Source: Nocardioides sp. URHA0020
GTDB taxonomy: Bacteria; Actinomycetota; Actinomycetes; Propionibacteriales; Nocardioidaceae
Direction: 5' to 3'
DNA length: 64,000 nucleotides
NCBI RefSeq assembly: GCF_000620705.1
Contig: NZ_KK211168.1
Coordinates: 309,462-373,461, forward strand
The notes beneath the pieces are model-generated. The model had not been told where the DNA came from and made no database searches. It saw nothing but the letters and a program-made list of their open reading frames with translations. Shown here one piece after another: positions 27,773-37,929 of this stretch. Each line of letters starts with the position of its first letter. Position 1 is the stretch's first letter. The position numbers were made by a program, and so were the translations under genes.

Positions 27773-28318
27773 ATGCGCACCACCCGGCTCATCTCGGGCG
27801 TCCTGGCCGCCTCCGCGACCTCCGCCCTCATCGGGCTGGGCACGGCACCGGCCCACGCCCAGACCCCCGACCCGTCCCAGCCCGGCGTCACCCACGAGCG
27901 CGGCATCGTGCTCGGCTGCACCGGCCGGCTCGGCCAACGGGCGGTCCTGGCCAACCTGTACGAGAACCGGACCTACGGCAACTTCCTCGAGATCCAGGTC
28001 GGCGAGGGCGACGGAGCCGGCGAGGTCAACGTCTCGCGCCAGGTCGCGAAGCGGTTCGTCGTCAAGGGCAGGGTCCGGGCGCACGCCGTCCTGGCCCACC
28101 ACCGGGTCGCCGTGCGCGGCACCGCCGTCCGGACCTCCCACGTCACCCCGGTGCACGAGGTCGTCGAGGACGCCGGGCTGCGGATCGTCTCCGACGGCAC
28201 CCACACGCGACTGCGGACGAAGCTCACCCTCATCTACGGCAAGCGCGCCACGAAGCTGGCGTGCAGCGACGCGTTCGTCTACGACCTGACCGTCACCAAG
28301 ACGTCGCTCGTCGACTGA
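27773..28318 (+). CDS. small secreted protein of unknown function, 181 aa
   Basis: A signal peptide (MRTTRLISGVLAASATSALIG, cleavage near APAHA at about residue 30) is followed by a strand-rich mature part of about 150 residues. Two cysteines (VLGCTGRLG and KLACSDAF) may form one disulfide. No domain is recognised. The ATG at 27773 fits the signal peptide; the longer reading from 27692 adds a Thr/Arg-rich stretch that would spoil it. A strong hairpin terminator follows at 28331. Confidence 0.8.
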   Translation: MRTTRLISGVLAASATSALIGLGTAPAHAQTPDPSQPGVTHERGIVLGCTGRLGQRAVLANLYENRTYGNFLEIQVGEGDGAGEVNVSRQVAKRFVVKGRVRAHAVLAHHRVAVRGTAVRTSHVTPVHEVVEDAGLRIVSDGTHTRLRTKLTLIYGKRATKLACSDAFVYDLTVTKTSLVD

Positions 28319-28330
28319 TGTGAGGCGTCG

Positions 28331-28370
28331 ACGGCCCGGACGTCCCTCCGCGACGAGGGGTCCGGGCCGT
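28331..28370 (+). terminator. hairpin terminator after the 181-aa secreted protein
   Basis: The 11-nt arms ACGGCCCGGAC (28331-28341) and GTCCGGGCCGT (28360-28370) are perfectly complementary, with an 18-nt loop and TTCTC after the stem. It begins 12 nt after the stop codon. The T-run is weak, as is usual in high-GC actinobacteria. Confidence 0.75.
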
Positions 28371-28439
28371 TCTCGCCCTCGGGCCGGCCCGTTGCCCTAC
28401 GCTCGCGCCGACCCGGTGCCAGCCCACGAACGGAGTGCC

Positions 28440-29141
28440 ATGCCCACCCGCGTCCTCGTCCGGCTGGTCGTGCTGCTGCTCGGCGTCGCCCTGGTCGGCA
28501 CGTCCCCGGCTCGCGCCGACGACGCCTCGGACCTCCCCGTCGTCGTGAACGACACGGTGACGCTCTGGCCCGGTCAGGGCCGGGACATCAACGTCCTCGC
28601 GAACGACTCCGACCCGGGAGGGGACGATCTCGACGTGTGCCGTCTGCCCCGTCCCCGGTCTGGGGAGCCCGATCCGCCCGTGTCCGTCTACGACCGGTCG
28701 GGGCTCTCCGACGCACCGACCGGCACGCTGCGCGTCGTCGCCGACCCGGCGGCCCGCGGGACCCACACCATCTCGTACTACGTCTGCAACCACACGCGTC
28801 TCGCGCCCGCGACCCTGACGGTCGTCGTGCGACCGGTCGCAGCCGTCGACGTCGTGGCCGTGCGCGGCCGAGCGGGCCGGATCCGCGTGACCAACCACAA
28901 CGACCGGCGGGTCCTGATGATCGTGACCGATCGGGCCGGCTGCCAGGTGGACGTCCGGGCCCGGATCGGCGCGCACGCCACCCGGACCTTCCGGGTGCGC
29001 CGGCACACGGTCTTCTGGACGGCGCTGATCGGTGCCGACGCGTCCCCCGGCATCGCCGACCGCGGCCGGGTCCGCCACATCAGGCTGACCAGACCGGCGG
29101 CGCCGCCGACCGAGCCAGGCCAGATCTGCCTCTGGCGCTGA
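28440..29141 (+). CDS. secreted protein with one Ig/cadherin-like (Big_9-type) domain, 233 aa
   Basis: A signal peptide (VRLVVLLLGVALVG, cleavage near SPARA at about residue 25) is followed by PVVVNDTVTLWPGQ and INVLANDSDPGGDDL. This is the characteristic opening of the VCBS/Big_9 cadherin-like repeats of adhesins. Only one repeat is present, followed by about 100 Arg/Val-rich residues without a known domain. Four mature cysteines (DVCRL, YVCNH, GCQV, ICLW) could make two disulfides. GGAG lies just before the ATG at 28440. It converges on the beta-lactamase-like gene 10 nt away. Confidence 0.8.
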   Translation: MPTRVLVRLVVLLLGVALVGTSPARADDASDLPVVVNDTVTLWPGQGRDINVLANDSDPGGDDLDVCRLPRPRSGEPDPPVSVYDRSGLSDAPTGTLRVVADPAARGTHTISYYVCNHTRLAPATLTVVVRPVAAVDVVAVRGRAGRIRVTNHNDRRVLMIVTDRAGCQVDVRARIGAHATRTFRVRRHTVFWTALIGADASPGIADRGRVRHIRLTRPAAPPTEPGQICLWR

Positions 29142-29151
29142 CGAACCCCGG

Positions 29152-30491
29152 TCACCGACCCGGAGGGCCGCCGGGGATGGGGGCCTCCGGGTCGTACGGC
29201 GTGCGCGTGTAGACGAACGTCGCCACCTCGAGGTGCCCGACCGAGCCGTCGGCGCGGCGTACGACGTGGAGCTCCTCACCGGCGTGGTAGCCCGAGCGGC
29301 CCACGACCCGACCGTCGACCACCGAGAAGCGGTAGAGCTCGACGCCGTTGCGCCGACCCACCAGCGCCTCGGCCTCCATGGCGAAGACGATCGGCGTGTT
29401 GCCCCAGTGCCAGAGCCCGGGCACCCCGGCCAGCTCGGCCGGCACCCCCGGCGAGGGCGCCCAGGGCAGCGCCACCGTCGGCTCGCACCGCTCGAGCTCC
29501 TCGAGCAGCTCGGTCACGATCGTGGCCGGCGAGTAGCCGACCGTGGCGTTGGCGAGCACGACACCGCCCACCCTCCGCTGCCGGTCGACGAGCACCGTGG
29601 CGAGGAAGCCCGGCATCGAGCCGGTGTGGCCGGCGAGCGTGCCCGACCCCCCGGGGAGCAGCTGGAAGCCGAGGCCGTGGGCGTAGCGCAGGCCGTCCGT
29701 CGGGTTGCCCGACTGCGGGCCGAAGGCCCGCGCGAGCTCGTCGGCCGAGAGCACGTCCGGGTGTCCGTCGAGCAGGAAGGTCGCGTAGCGGGCGAGGTCG
29801 GTGATCGTCGCCCACACCTGACCGGCCGGCGCCATCGCGCCGGTGTCGGTCGCCGGCTCGGCCACCAGCGTGGAGTCGTAGGGCTGCACCGACCAGCCCG
29901 GGGCGGCCGCGCCCTCGGGCAGGTACGACGTCCGCGTCATCGCCAGCGGCTCCAGGACCCGCGTCCGGACGGCCTCCCACCAGGTGGTGCCGAGCAGCCG
30001 GGCGGCCAGCTCGCCCAGCAGGGCGTAGCCGAGGTTGGAGTAGTGGAACTCCTGGTGCACCGGGAAGGCGGTGCCCGACCCGTCGTTGGCCGCCACGAGG
30101 TCCTCCCACGACACCCCGGCCGAGCGCTCCCACCACGAGCCGTGGGGCTCGGACTGGAGTCCGGCGCTGTGCGCCAGCAGGGTGCGCAGCGTGCGGTCGG
30201 CGTACCCGACGTCGCCGAGCACCACCGAGGCCGGGTCGTCGAGCCCGATCCGGCCGTCGCGCACCAGCTGGAGCACCAGCACCGCGGTCATCGTCTTGGT
30301 GATGGACCCGATGCGGTACTGCACGTCGCACGGGTCGTGACCGGGCACCGGCGGCTCGCCGTACGCCTCGAACCAGACCGGCCCGCCGTCGCGGACCAGC
30401 CCGGCGACCACCGAGGGCAGCCGCCCGCTCGACTGGGCGTGGGCCAGCCGGGCGCGCAGGCGCCGGGCCGTCAGGTCTGCCACGCGGTCAC

Positions 30492-30495
<4 letters not shown>
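29152..30495 (-). CDS. class C beta-lactamase-like serine hydrolase, 447 aa
   Basis: Penicillin-binding-protein fold. The SxxK motif is SITK in [13 protein letters not shown] (residues about 65-77), the Tyr-x-Asn motif is YSNLGY, and HTGSMPG stands in for the KTG box. A C-terminal lipocalin-like region of about 100 residues follows, as in esterase/peptidase members. No signal peptide is seen with the GTG start at 30495, so it is likely cytosolic: an esterase or D-aminopeptidase rather than a resistance enzyme. The GTGA overlap with the gcvP stop indicates coupling. Confidence 0.9.
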
Positions 30496-33347
<2,852 letters not shown>

Positions 33348-33384
33348 GTCGGGGGCTCCTCGAAGATCGTTCGGGTGCCTCCCC

Positions 33385-33511
33385 CTCTGTCGCACCGACG
33401 CTGGTGCTTCAGAGTGCCTGACCCGCACGGTCCTGGTGCCTGAGAGGTTCCGGGGAGGAATTGCCCCTTCGGCGCCCCGGCCGCCGAGCACCGGGGACTC
33501 TCCCGTGCGGG
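33385..33511 (-). ncRNA. glycine riboswitch (single aptamer plus ghost-like hairpin) of gcvP
   Basis: Read on the minus strand, the 9-nt arms CCCGCACGG (33511-33503) and CCGTGCGGG (33430-33422) form a perfect P1 stem. Between them lie GGGAGAGTCC, GCGCCGAAGGGGCAA and CTCTCAGGCACCAGGAC, the conserved core of the glycine (gcvT) riboswitch. Downstream, CTCTG and CAGAG enclose an inner GCACC/GGTGC stem (33414-33385). This is a small hairpin in the place of a second aptamer, like the ghost aptamer of single-aptamer forms. Its position in the gcvP leader fits glycine-induced expression. A stretch of 330 nt without coding sequence is explained by this element, the promoter, a terminator and repeats. 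Confidence 0.92.
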
Positions 33512-33526
33512 AGTGTCAGCAGCGTC

Positions 33527-33532
33527 AATGTA
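33527..33532 (-). promoter_or_regulatory. -10 box TACATT of the gcvP riboswitch transcript
   Basis: TACATT on the minus strand places the transcript start near 33520, about 9 nt before the P1 stem of the riboswitch. No clear -35 box is seen. Confidence 0.55.
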
Positions 33533-33559
33533 CCGGGCATCCGGGCGCGGACACGACAG

Positions 33560-33588
33560 CGGCCCGCCGCCACGAGGGCGACGGGCCG
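33560..33588 (-). terminator. hairpin terminator downstream of the MerR gene
   Basis: On the minus strand CGGCCCGTCGCC pairs with GGCGGCGGGCCG over 12 bp (one G-T pair) around a 5-nt loop. It lies 90 nt after the MerR stop and just before the gcvP promoter, so it probably isolates gcvP from upstream transcription. Confidence 0.65.
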
Positions 33589-33605
33589 AAAGTCACACCG
33601 GCAAC

Positions 33606-33680
33606 CCGGTGATCGAGCACACCGGTCCCCCCGGTGGTCGAGCACACCGGTGCCCCGGTGGTCGAGCCTGTCGAGACTCA
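33606..33680. repeat. three tandem copies of a 24/25-bp unit with TGGTCGAGC core
   Basis: CCGGTGATCGAGC, CCGGTGGTCGAGC and CCGGTGGTCGAGC begin at 33606, 33631 and 33655. The first two continue ACACCGGT, a short inverted repeat with CCGGTG; the third continues CTGTCGAGACTC. The last copy overlaps the stop codon of the MerR gene. TGGTCGAGCCTGTCGAGA-type sequences occur between genes in many actinobacterial genomes, so this may be a REP-like element. Confidence 0.65.
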
Positions 33681-34271
33681 GCTGATCTTGCGGGCCGCGC
33701 GCCGGGCGGCGAGCTCGTCGCTCGCGCTGGGCGCGGCGTCGACCTCGGCGGTGCGCTCGGAGGGCAGCTCGGCGAGCGTGCCCTCGATCTCGTGCCAGAC
33801 CCCGCCGATCGCGATGCCGAACACGCCCTGGCCGCCCTGCAGCAGGTCGATGATCTCCTCGTTGTTGGTGCACTCGTAGACCGAGACGCCGTCGCTCATC
33901 AGCGTGACGCGCGTCAGGTCCTCGGTGCCCCGCTGACGCAGGTGCAGCACCGCCGTCCGGATCTGCTGGAGCGAGATGCCGGCGTCGAGCAGCCGCTTGA
34001 CGACCTTGAGCAGGAGGATGTCCTGGAAGGAGTAGAGCCGCTGCGACCCCGAGCCCTTCGCACCGCGGACGGTGGGCTCGATCAGGCCGGTGCGGGCCCA
34101 GTAGTCGAGCTGGCGGTAGGTGATCCCGGCGGCGCTGCACGCGGTCGGACCGCGGTAGCCCGTGTCGCTGGGCAACGGAGAGACGTCGTCGGTGAAGAGC
34201 AGACCCTGCTCCTCAGCCTCCTGTGCAGCGAGCGCCGAGTCGACGTCCGGCTGCTTCTCGATCTCTTTCAC
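33678..34271 (-). CDS. MerR family regulator, Rv1830-like, 197 aa
   Basis: Winged-helix MerR DNA-binding domain at about residues 38-110: GYRGPTACSAAGITYRQLDY contains the helix-turn-helix, followed by the wing GSGSQRLYSFQD. A dimer helix and an acidic tail without metal-binding cysteine pairs follow. Orthologues lie in the same place in mycobacteria (Rv1830) between the DUF151 nuclease and gcvP. They are linked to growth and cell-cycle control. The GTG at 34271 has GGAGGA about 5 nt upstream, and a -10 (TACGAT) lies at 34298-34303. The 3' end overlaps the tandem repeat. Confidence 0.9.
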   Translation of the reverse strand: MKEIEKQPDVDSALAAQEAEEQGLLFTDDVSPLPSDTGYRGPTACSAAGITYRQLDYWARTGLIEPTVRGAKGSGSQRLYSFQDILLLKVVKRLLDAGISLQQIRTAVLHLRQRGTEDLTRVTLMSDGVSVYECTNNEEIIDLLQGGQGVFGIAIGGVWHEIEGTLAELPSERTAEVDAAPSASDELAARRAARKIS

Positions 34272-34297
34272 GCGGTCCTCCGGGGGCTACTCCGTCG

Positions 34298-34303
34298 ATC
34301 GTA
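34298..34303 (-). promoter_or_regulatory. -10 box TACGAT of the MerR (Rv1830-like) gene
   Basis: TACGAT predicts a start near 34291 and a leader of about 20 nt with GGAGGA. The adjacent AACTCTC (34303-34309) repeats the first seven bases of the palindrome half-site at 34425, which may mean feedback control. Confidence 0.45.
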
Positions 34304-34424
34304 ACTCTCCGGGGAAGGTGCCGGTCGGCCTGAGGAGCGGGCGTCACAGCGTTGGAGTTACAACAGAGACAGTTCAAGGTAGGCCCGCTTCGCGGAGCCG
34401 TCAAAGACGTCGGCGGCGTGTCGC

Positions 34425-34449
34425 AACTCTCAACCTCAGATTGAGGGTT
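34425..34449. promoter_or_regulatory. 25-bp palindrome, copy A: AACTCTCAA N7 TTGAGGGTT
   Basis: Nine-base arms separated by 7 bp, with one arm mismatch. It overlaps the stop codon of the DUF151 gene and lies about 150 bp before the MerR start. The same pattern with identical spacing occurs at 36283-36307 before the FHA gene. It is probably an operator for one of the two MerR proteins of the cluster. Confidence 0.6.
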
Positions 34450-34921
34450 AGCCCTGAGGGGCGTCGAAGTCCTCGGGAGTGACCTGGTCCAGGAACTCCC
34501 GGAACTTCTCGACCTCGTCCTCCTGCTCGGCGGGCACGGCGAGACCTGCCTCGTCGAGCACCTCGTCGGCGCAGACGATGCGGGTGCCGGTGCGCAGGGC
34601 CAGCGCGATGGAGTCCGAGGGCCGCGCGCTCACCTCGGCGCCGGAGTCGAAGACCAGGTTGGCGAAGAAGACGCCGTCCTTGACCTCGGTGATCTGGACC
34701 TCGGTCAGCTCGTTGCCGGTCGCCTCCAGCACGTCCTTCATCAGGTCGTGGGTCAGCGGCCGAGGCGGTACGACGCCCTGCTGGGCGAACGCGATCGCGG
34801 TGGCCTCGACCGCTCCGATCCAGATGGGCAGGTAGCGGTCCCCCGAGACCTCTCGCAGCAGCACGATCGGCTGGTTGGAGGGCATCTCGACCCTGACTCC
34901 CAAGACATCGACTTCACGCAC
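34448..34921 (-). CDS. bifunctional nuclease family (DUF151) protein, 157 aa
   Basis: DUF151 protein, orthologous by position to mycobacterial Rv1829. Conserved segments are LREVSGDRYLPIWIGAVEA, RPLTHDLM and SARPSDSIALALRTGTRI. Members of this fold have been reported with RNase and DNase activity; the cellular role in actinobacteria is unclear. An acidic C-terminal tail follows. The start is GTG with TAGGGT exactly 6 nt upstream, so the message is probably leaderless and separate from ftsR. Confidence 0.92.
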   Translation of the reverse strand: MREVDVLGVRVEMPSNQPIVLLREVSGDRYLPIWIGAVEATAIAFAQQGVVPPRPLTHDLMKDVLEATGNELTEVQITEVKDGVFFANLVFDSGAEVSARPSDSIALALRTGTRIVCADEVLDEAGLAVPAEQEDEVEKFREFLDQVTPEDFDAPQG

Positions 34922-34927
34922 GCGTTC

Positions 34928-34933
34928 ACCCTA
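34928..34933 (-). promoter_or_regulatory. -10 box TAGGGT, putative leaderless promoter of the DUF151 gene
   Basis: On the minus strand TAGGGT is followed by 6 nt and the GTG at 34921. The gap to the upstream MerR gene is only 31 nt. Confidence 0.5.
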
Positions 34934-34952
34934 CTCCGGGGTGGTCGGAGGA

Positions 34953-35699
34953 TCAGACGGTGCGCAGCCCGGCCTTGACCAGCGTGGCGTGCAGCCGCAC
35001 CGAGAGGGCCGCGATCTCGCTGATCGTCTCCTCGGCGCGAGCGCGGGCGGCGGCGTCCCGGCCGCGCTGGTGCGGCGCCACGACCTGCTCGACCAGCCCC
35101 ACCTCGCGGTCGGCGGAGGTCTTGAACGCGCGCAGGTGGCGCGGCTCGAAGCCGAAGTCGGCCAGCTCGCGGGCGGTCTGGGCGATCACGAGCGCATCGG
35201 TGTCGTAGTGGCCGGTGCGCGAGGGCGTGACCAGGCCGTACTGCTCCAGCTCGGCGAGGAGCTCCTCGGAGAGCTCGGCGATCTTCAGGAGCTCTCGGCG
35301 TGAGAGCCGGACCTGGTCACGGCGCAAGAAGGACTCCGGGCTCGGCATGCCGTCGGCCGCCAGGGCCACCTGGGGCACCGTGGGGACCACCGGGTCGATC
35401 GGCGGCGGCTCGAGGCCGCGGTCGATCGCGTCGAGGTGCTCGCCGATCACCCGCAGCGGCAGGTAGTGGTCACGCTGCATCCGCAGGACGTAGCGGAGCC
35501 GCTCGACGTCCTCGGCCGAGAACTTGCGGTAGCCGCTCGCGGTGCGCTCGGGCTTGATCAGGCCCTTGTCCTCGAGGAACCGGATCTTCGGGATCGTGAT
35601 GCCCGGGAAGTCGGGACGGAGGCGGTCGAGGACCTCCCCGATGTTCATCCGCCCCCGGGAGGGGGCCGGGCCGTCCGCCGGCCCAGCGACCGGGCTCAT
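34953..35699 (-). CDS. ftsR: MerR family regulator, FtsR/Rv1828-like, 248 aa
   Basis: MerR-type winged helix at about residues 18-85 (MNIGEVLDRLRPDFPG, KIRFLEDKGLIKPERT, SGYRKFSAEDVERL). A second, effector-like C-terminal domain of about 130 residues has no metal-binding Cys. The length and position match Mycobacterium Rv1828 and Corynebacterium FtsR, an activator of ftsZ. Assignment to that role is by synteny and family; no direct evidence is present here. The FHA gene ends 25 nt upstream, suggesting a shared transcript. Confidence 0.9.
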   Translation of the reverse strand: MSPVAGPADGPAPSRGRMNIGEVLDRLRPDFPGITIPKIRFLEDKGLIKPERTASGYRKFSAEDVERLRYVLRMQRDHYLPLRVIGEHLDAIDRGLEPPPIDPVVPTVPQVALAADGMPSPESFLRRDQVRLSRRELLKIAELSEELLAELEQYGLVTPSRTGHYDTDALVIAQTARELADFGFEPRHLRAFKTSADREVGLVEQVVAPHQRGRDAAARARAEETISEIAALSVRLHATLVKAGLRTV

Positions 35700-35724
35700 C
35701 TGGCCGTGCCCATCTCGCGGGGGC

Positions 35725-36243
35725 TCACCCGTCCGTGTGACCCGAGAAGAAGACCAGCCGGAACTTGCCGATCTGCACCTCGTCCCCGTCGGTGAGCCGG
35801 ACCCGGTCGATGCGGTCGCGGTTGACGTAGGTGCCGTTGAGGCTGCCGACGTCGCTGACGGTGAACGAGTCGCCCTCGCGGTGGAACTCCGCGTGCCGGC
35901 GCGAGACCGTCACGTCGTCGAGGAAGATCTCGCTCTCCGGGTGACGCCCGGCGGCGACGACGTCCTGGTCCAGCAGGAAGCGGCTCCCGGACCCCGGACC
36001 GCGTTGCACGACCAGCAGCGCGTGCCCGTGCGGGAGCGCGTCGACCGCGGCCTCGTCCACCGGGTTGAGCTGTCGGTCGGACGTCTCGGCCTTGTCGACC
36101 GCGTTGATCGTGATCGTCTCCGTCGACTCGCCTGACGGGTCACCCTCCACGACGGGCGCGGCAGCCTGGAGCCGGGTGCCGCACTGGGCGCAGAAGCGCG
36201 CGTCGTCGGGGTTCTGCGTGCCACACGCTGTGCAGAACGGCAT
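35725..36243 (-). CDS. garA: zinc-ribbon plus FHA domain protein, GarA/OdhI-like, 172 aa
   Basis: An N-terminal zinc ribbon (Cys4, Cys7, Cys18, Cys21 in FCTACGTQNPDDARFCAQCG) is followed by a Thr-rich linker ESTETITINAVD (residues 39-50). A phosphothreonine-binding FHA domain then carries GRHPESEI, SRRHAEF and NGTYVN. GarA/OdhI, when unphosphorylated, inhibits 2-oxoglutarate dehydrogenase; Ser/Thr kinases phosphorylate its N-terminal Thr. Mycobacterial GarA has no zinc ribbon, so this is a longer form. AAGGA lies before the ATG at 36243, and the leader contains palindrome copy B. Position equals Rv1827. Confidence 0.9.
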   Translation of the reverse strand: MPFCTACGTQNPDDARFCAQCGTRLQAAAPVVEGDPSGESTETITINAVDKAETSDRQLNPVDEAAVDALPHGHALLVVQRGPGSGSRFLLDQDVVAAGRHPESEIFLDDVTVSRRHAEFHREGDSFTVSDVGSLNGTYVNRDRIDRVRLTDGDEVQIGKFRLVFFSGHTDG

Positions 36244-36282
36244 CGGTCATTCCTTCGTCGGTCGGCAGACCCTCGAGGTCCA

Positions 36283-36307
36283 AACCCTCAAGGGCCGGTT
36301 GAGGTTG
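36283..36307. promoter_or_regulatory. 25-bp palindrome, copy B: AACCCTCAA N7 TTGAGGTTG
   Basis: Nine-base arms with 7-bp spacing, the same layout as copy A at 34425-34449. It lies just downstream of the predicted FHA-gene transcript start (-10 TAGGTT at 36320-36325), which would suit repression. TTGACGGTTG follows directly and may be a third half-site. Confidence 0.6.
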
Positions 36308-36319
36308 ACGGTTGTCCCG

Positions 36320-36325
36320 AACCTA
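36320..36325 (-). promoter_or_regulatory. -10 box TAGGTT of the FHA gene
   Basis: TAGGTT on the minus strand predicts a transcript start near 36313 and a leader of about 70 nt containing palindrome copy B and an AAGGA ribosome binding site. Confidence 0.5.
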
Positions 36326-36362
36326 TCAGCCCGCCCTGCCCGATCAAGCGGGCGCGCGGTGG

Positions 36363-36749
36363 TCAGCCGGCGAGCGAGGCCTCATACGTCGTCGCGTCCA
36401 TCAGCCCCTCCGGCTCCGCGCCACCGGCCGGCACGACCTCGAACAGCCAGCCGCCGCCGTACGGGTCGGTGTTGACCAGCTCGGGCGTCGCGTCGAGGGC
36501 CTCGTTGCGGGCCACCACCTCGCCGGTGATCGGCGCGTAGACGTCGCTGACGGACTTCGTGGACTCCAGCTCACCGCAGGTGGTGCCGGCCTCGACGCTG
36601 TCGCCGAGCTCGGGCAGGGACACGTAGACGATGTCGCCGAGGGCGTCCTGGGCGTACTCGGTGATGCCGATCCGGACCGAGCCGGCGTGCTCCCCGGGCT
36701 GGCGGACCCACTCGTGCTCGCTGGTGTACTGCAGGTCGTCGGGGTACAC
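36363..36749 (-). CDS. gcvH: glycine cleavage system H protein, 128 aa
   Basis: Lipoyl carrier of the glycine cleavage system. The lipoylation lysine is Lys65 in GELESTKSVSDVYAP. YTSEHEWVR near the N-terminus and NTDPYGGGWLFEV in the C-terminal half are family signatures, and the length is normal. GGAG lies about 6 nt before the GTG at 36749. It sits between a DUF881 gene and the FHA gene, as in mycobacteria, and is not under the riboswitch seen on gcvP. Confidence 0.97.
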   Translation of the reverse strand: MYPDDLQYTSEHEWVRQPGEHAGSVRIGITEYAQDALGDIVYVSLPELGDSVEAGTTCGELESTKSVSDVYAPITGEVVARNEALDATPELVNTDPYGGGWLFEVVPAGGAEPEGLMDATTYEASLAG

Positions 36750-36782
36750 GGGATCTCCTCGGGTCGGGTGCTCAGCGTGAGG

Positions 36783-37604
36783 TTACTGCGACGGGTCGGG
36801 CTGTGCGTACTCAGGCTTGCCGGGCTTGGTGACGGCCTCGATGTCGAGCGAGGCGAGCTCGTCGACCTCCACCGTCGCGCCCTGGTCCTCGAACTGGTCG
36901 CGCGGTCCCTTGGGGAAGACGATCGCACCGTGCAGCGTGTCGGGCTGGCCGATGACGTCGAACACGTACGGCGAGGTCACCAGCTTGCCGCCCACCCGGA
37001 TGCCGCCGACCGAGTCCTCGAAGGACGTCTGCGCGACGATGCGCACCTTCTCGTTGACCTGGATCGCCTCGGCGCCGGCGGTGCGCAGCTCCTGGATCAT
37101 GTCGACCATGGTGTCGACGTCGACGGCCCCGTCGGTCTCCGTGACCGTCACGCGGATGCCCGGACCGGTCACCGGCACCAGTCCCGCCATGATCGCCAGG
37201 TTGTCGGCCTGCTGCTGGGCCTGCGCGAGCGCCGCCTCCCGGGCACCGGTGCTGGACCGCAGGTCGTCGCGGGCCCGCTCGAGGCGGGAGATCTCGGACT
37301 CGGCGCGCTGGGTCTGTCCGGCGAGGCCGTTGAGCAGGTCGATCAGGTCCTGCTCGCGCAGGCTGGCGTAGGTGTTGTCGACGTTGGTGAACCGCACCTG
37401 CGTGACCGCGGCGAAGCCCAGCAGCGCCAGCAGCACCCCGACGATGACCTGGCCGCGTGACGGACGCATCAGCGCCCGGCCCAGCCGCTCGCGACCGCTC
37501 GGCGACGCCGGAGCCGCCGACTGTGCGCCGGCGGACACCTCGGGAGCGGGCCCGGTGTCGGGGCCGGCGTCGGGGCCGCTTTCGGGCTCGTCGATGTCAG
37601 GCAT
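36783..37604 (-). CDS. DUF881 family membrane-anchored protein, 273 aa
   Basis: An acidic Pro/Ala-rich cytoplasmic N-terminus of about 45 residues precedes one membrane helix (VIVGVLLALLGFAAVTQV). A coiled-coil of about 40 residues rich in Glu/Arg/Gln then leads to the DUF881 domain (GPGIRVTVTETDGA, ELRTAGAEAIQVNEKVRI). Family members are bitopic proteins of unknown function, and their genes flank the small basic protein gene. The start overlaps the small basic protein stop by 8 nt, so translation is coupled. Position equals Rv1825. Confidence 0.92.
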   Translation of the reverse strand: MPDIDEPESGPDAGPDTGPAPEVSAGAQSAAPASPSGRERLGRALMRPSRGQVIVGVLLALLGFAAVTQVRFTNVDNTYASLREQDLIDLLNGLAGQTQRAESEISRLERARDDLRSSTGAREAALAQAQQQADNLAIMAGLVPVTGPGIRVTVTETDGAVDVDTMVDMIQELRTAGAEAIQVNEKVRIVAQTSFEDSVGGIRVGGKLVTSPYVFDVIGQPDTLHGAIVFPKGPRDQFEDQGATVEVDELASLDIEAVTKPGKPEYAQPDPSQ

Positions 37605-37929
37605 GGAAGATGTGCCGCCTGATCGCGGCCACGTTGGAGAAGATGCGGATGCCCAGGACGACGATCACGCCCGTCGACAGCTGGCCGCCGACGCCGAGCT
37701 GGTCACCGAGGAAGACGATGCCGGCCGCGATCACGACGTTGCTGATGAACGACACGACGAAGACCTTGTCGTCGAAGATCCCGTCGAGGTAGGCGCGCAA
37801 CCCGCCGAAGACGGCGTCGAGCGCGGCGACGACGGCGATCGGGAGGTAGGGCTCCAGGCCGTGCGGGACGTCCGGTTGGAAGATGACGCCGAGCACGATG
37901 CCGACCAACAACCCGAGTGCGGCGATCAC
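37597..37929 (-). CDS. sbp: small basic family protein (Sbp, DUF1290), 110 aa
   Basis: Short membrane protein with three hydrophobic stretches: MIAALGLLVGIVLGVIF, YLPIAVVAALDAVFGGL and VSFISNVVIAAGIVFLG. The conserved FGGLRAYLDGIFDDKVF motif is characteristic of Sbp, which occurs near division or DUF881 genes in Gram-positive bacteria. Function unknown. It overlaps both flanking DUF881 genes (4 nt upstream, 8 nt downstream), showing a tightly coupled three-gene unit. Confidence 0.93.
   Translation of the reverse strand: MIAALGLLVGIVLGVIFQPDVPHGLEPYLPIAVVAALDAVFGGLRAYLDGIFDDKVFVVSFISNVVIAAGIVFLGDQLGVGGQLSTGVIVVLGIRIFSNVAAIRRHIFHA

Noticed and set aside
33348..33421. Second full glycine aptamer after the first
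   Set aside because: Only a short hairpin is present; the GGAGAG and GCCGAAGG core elements do not recur.
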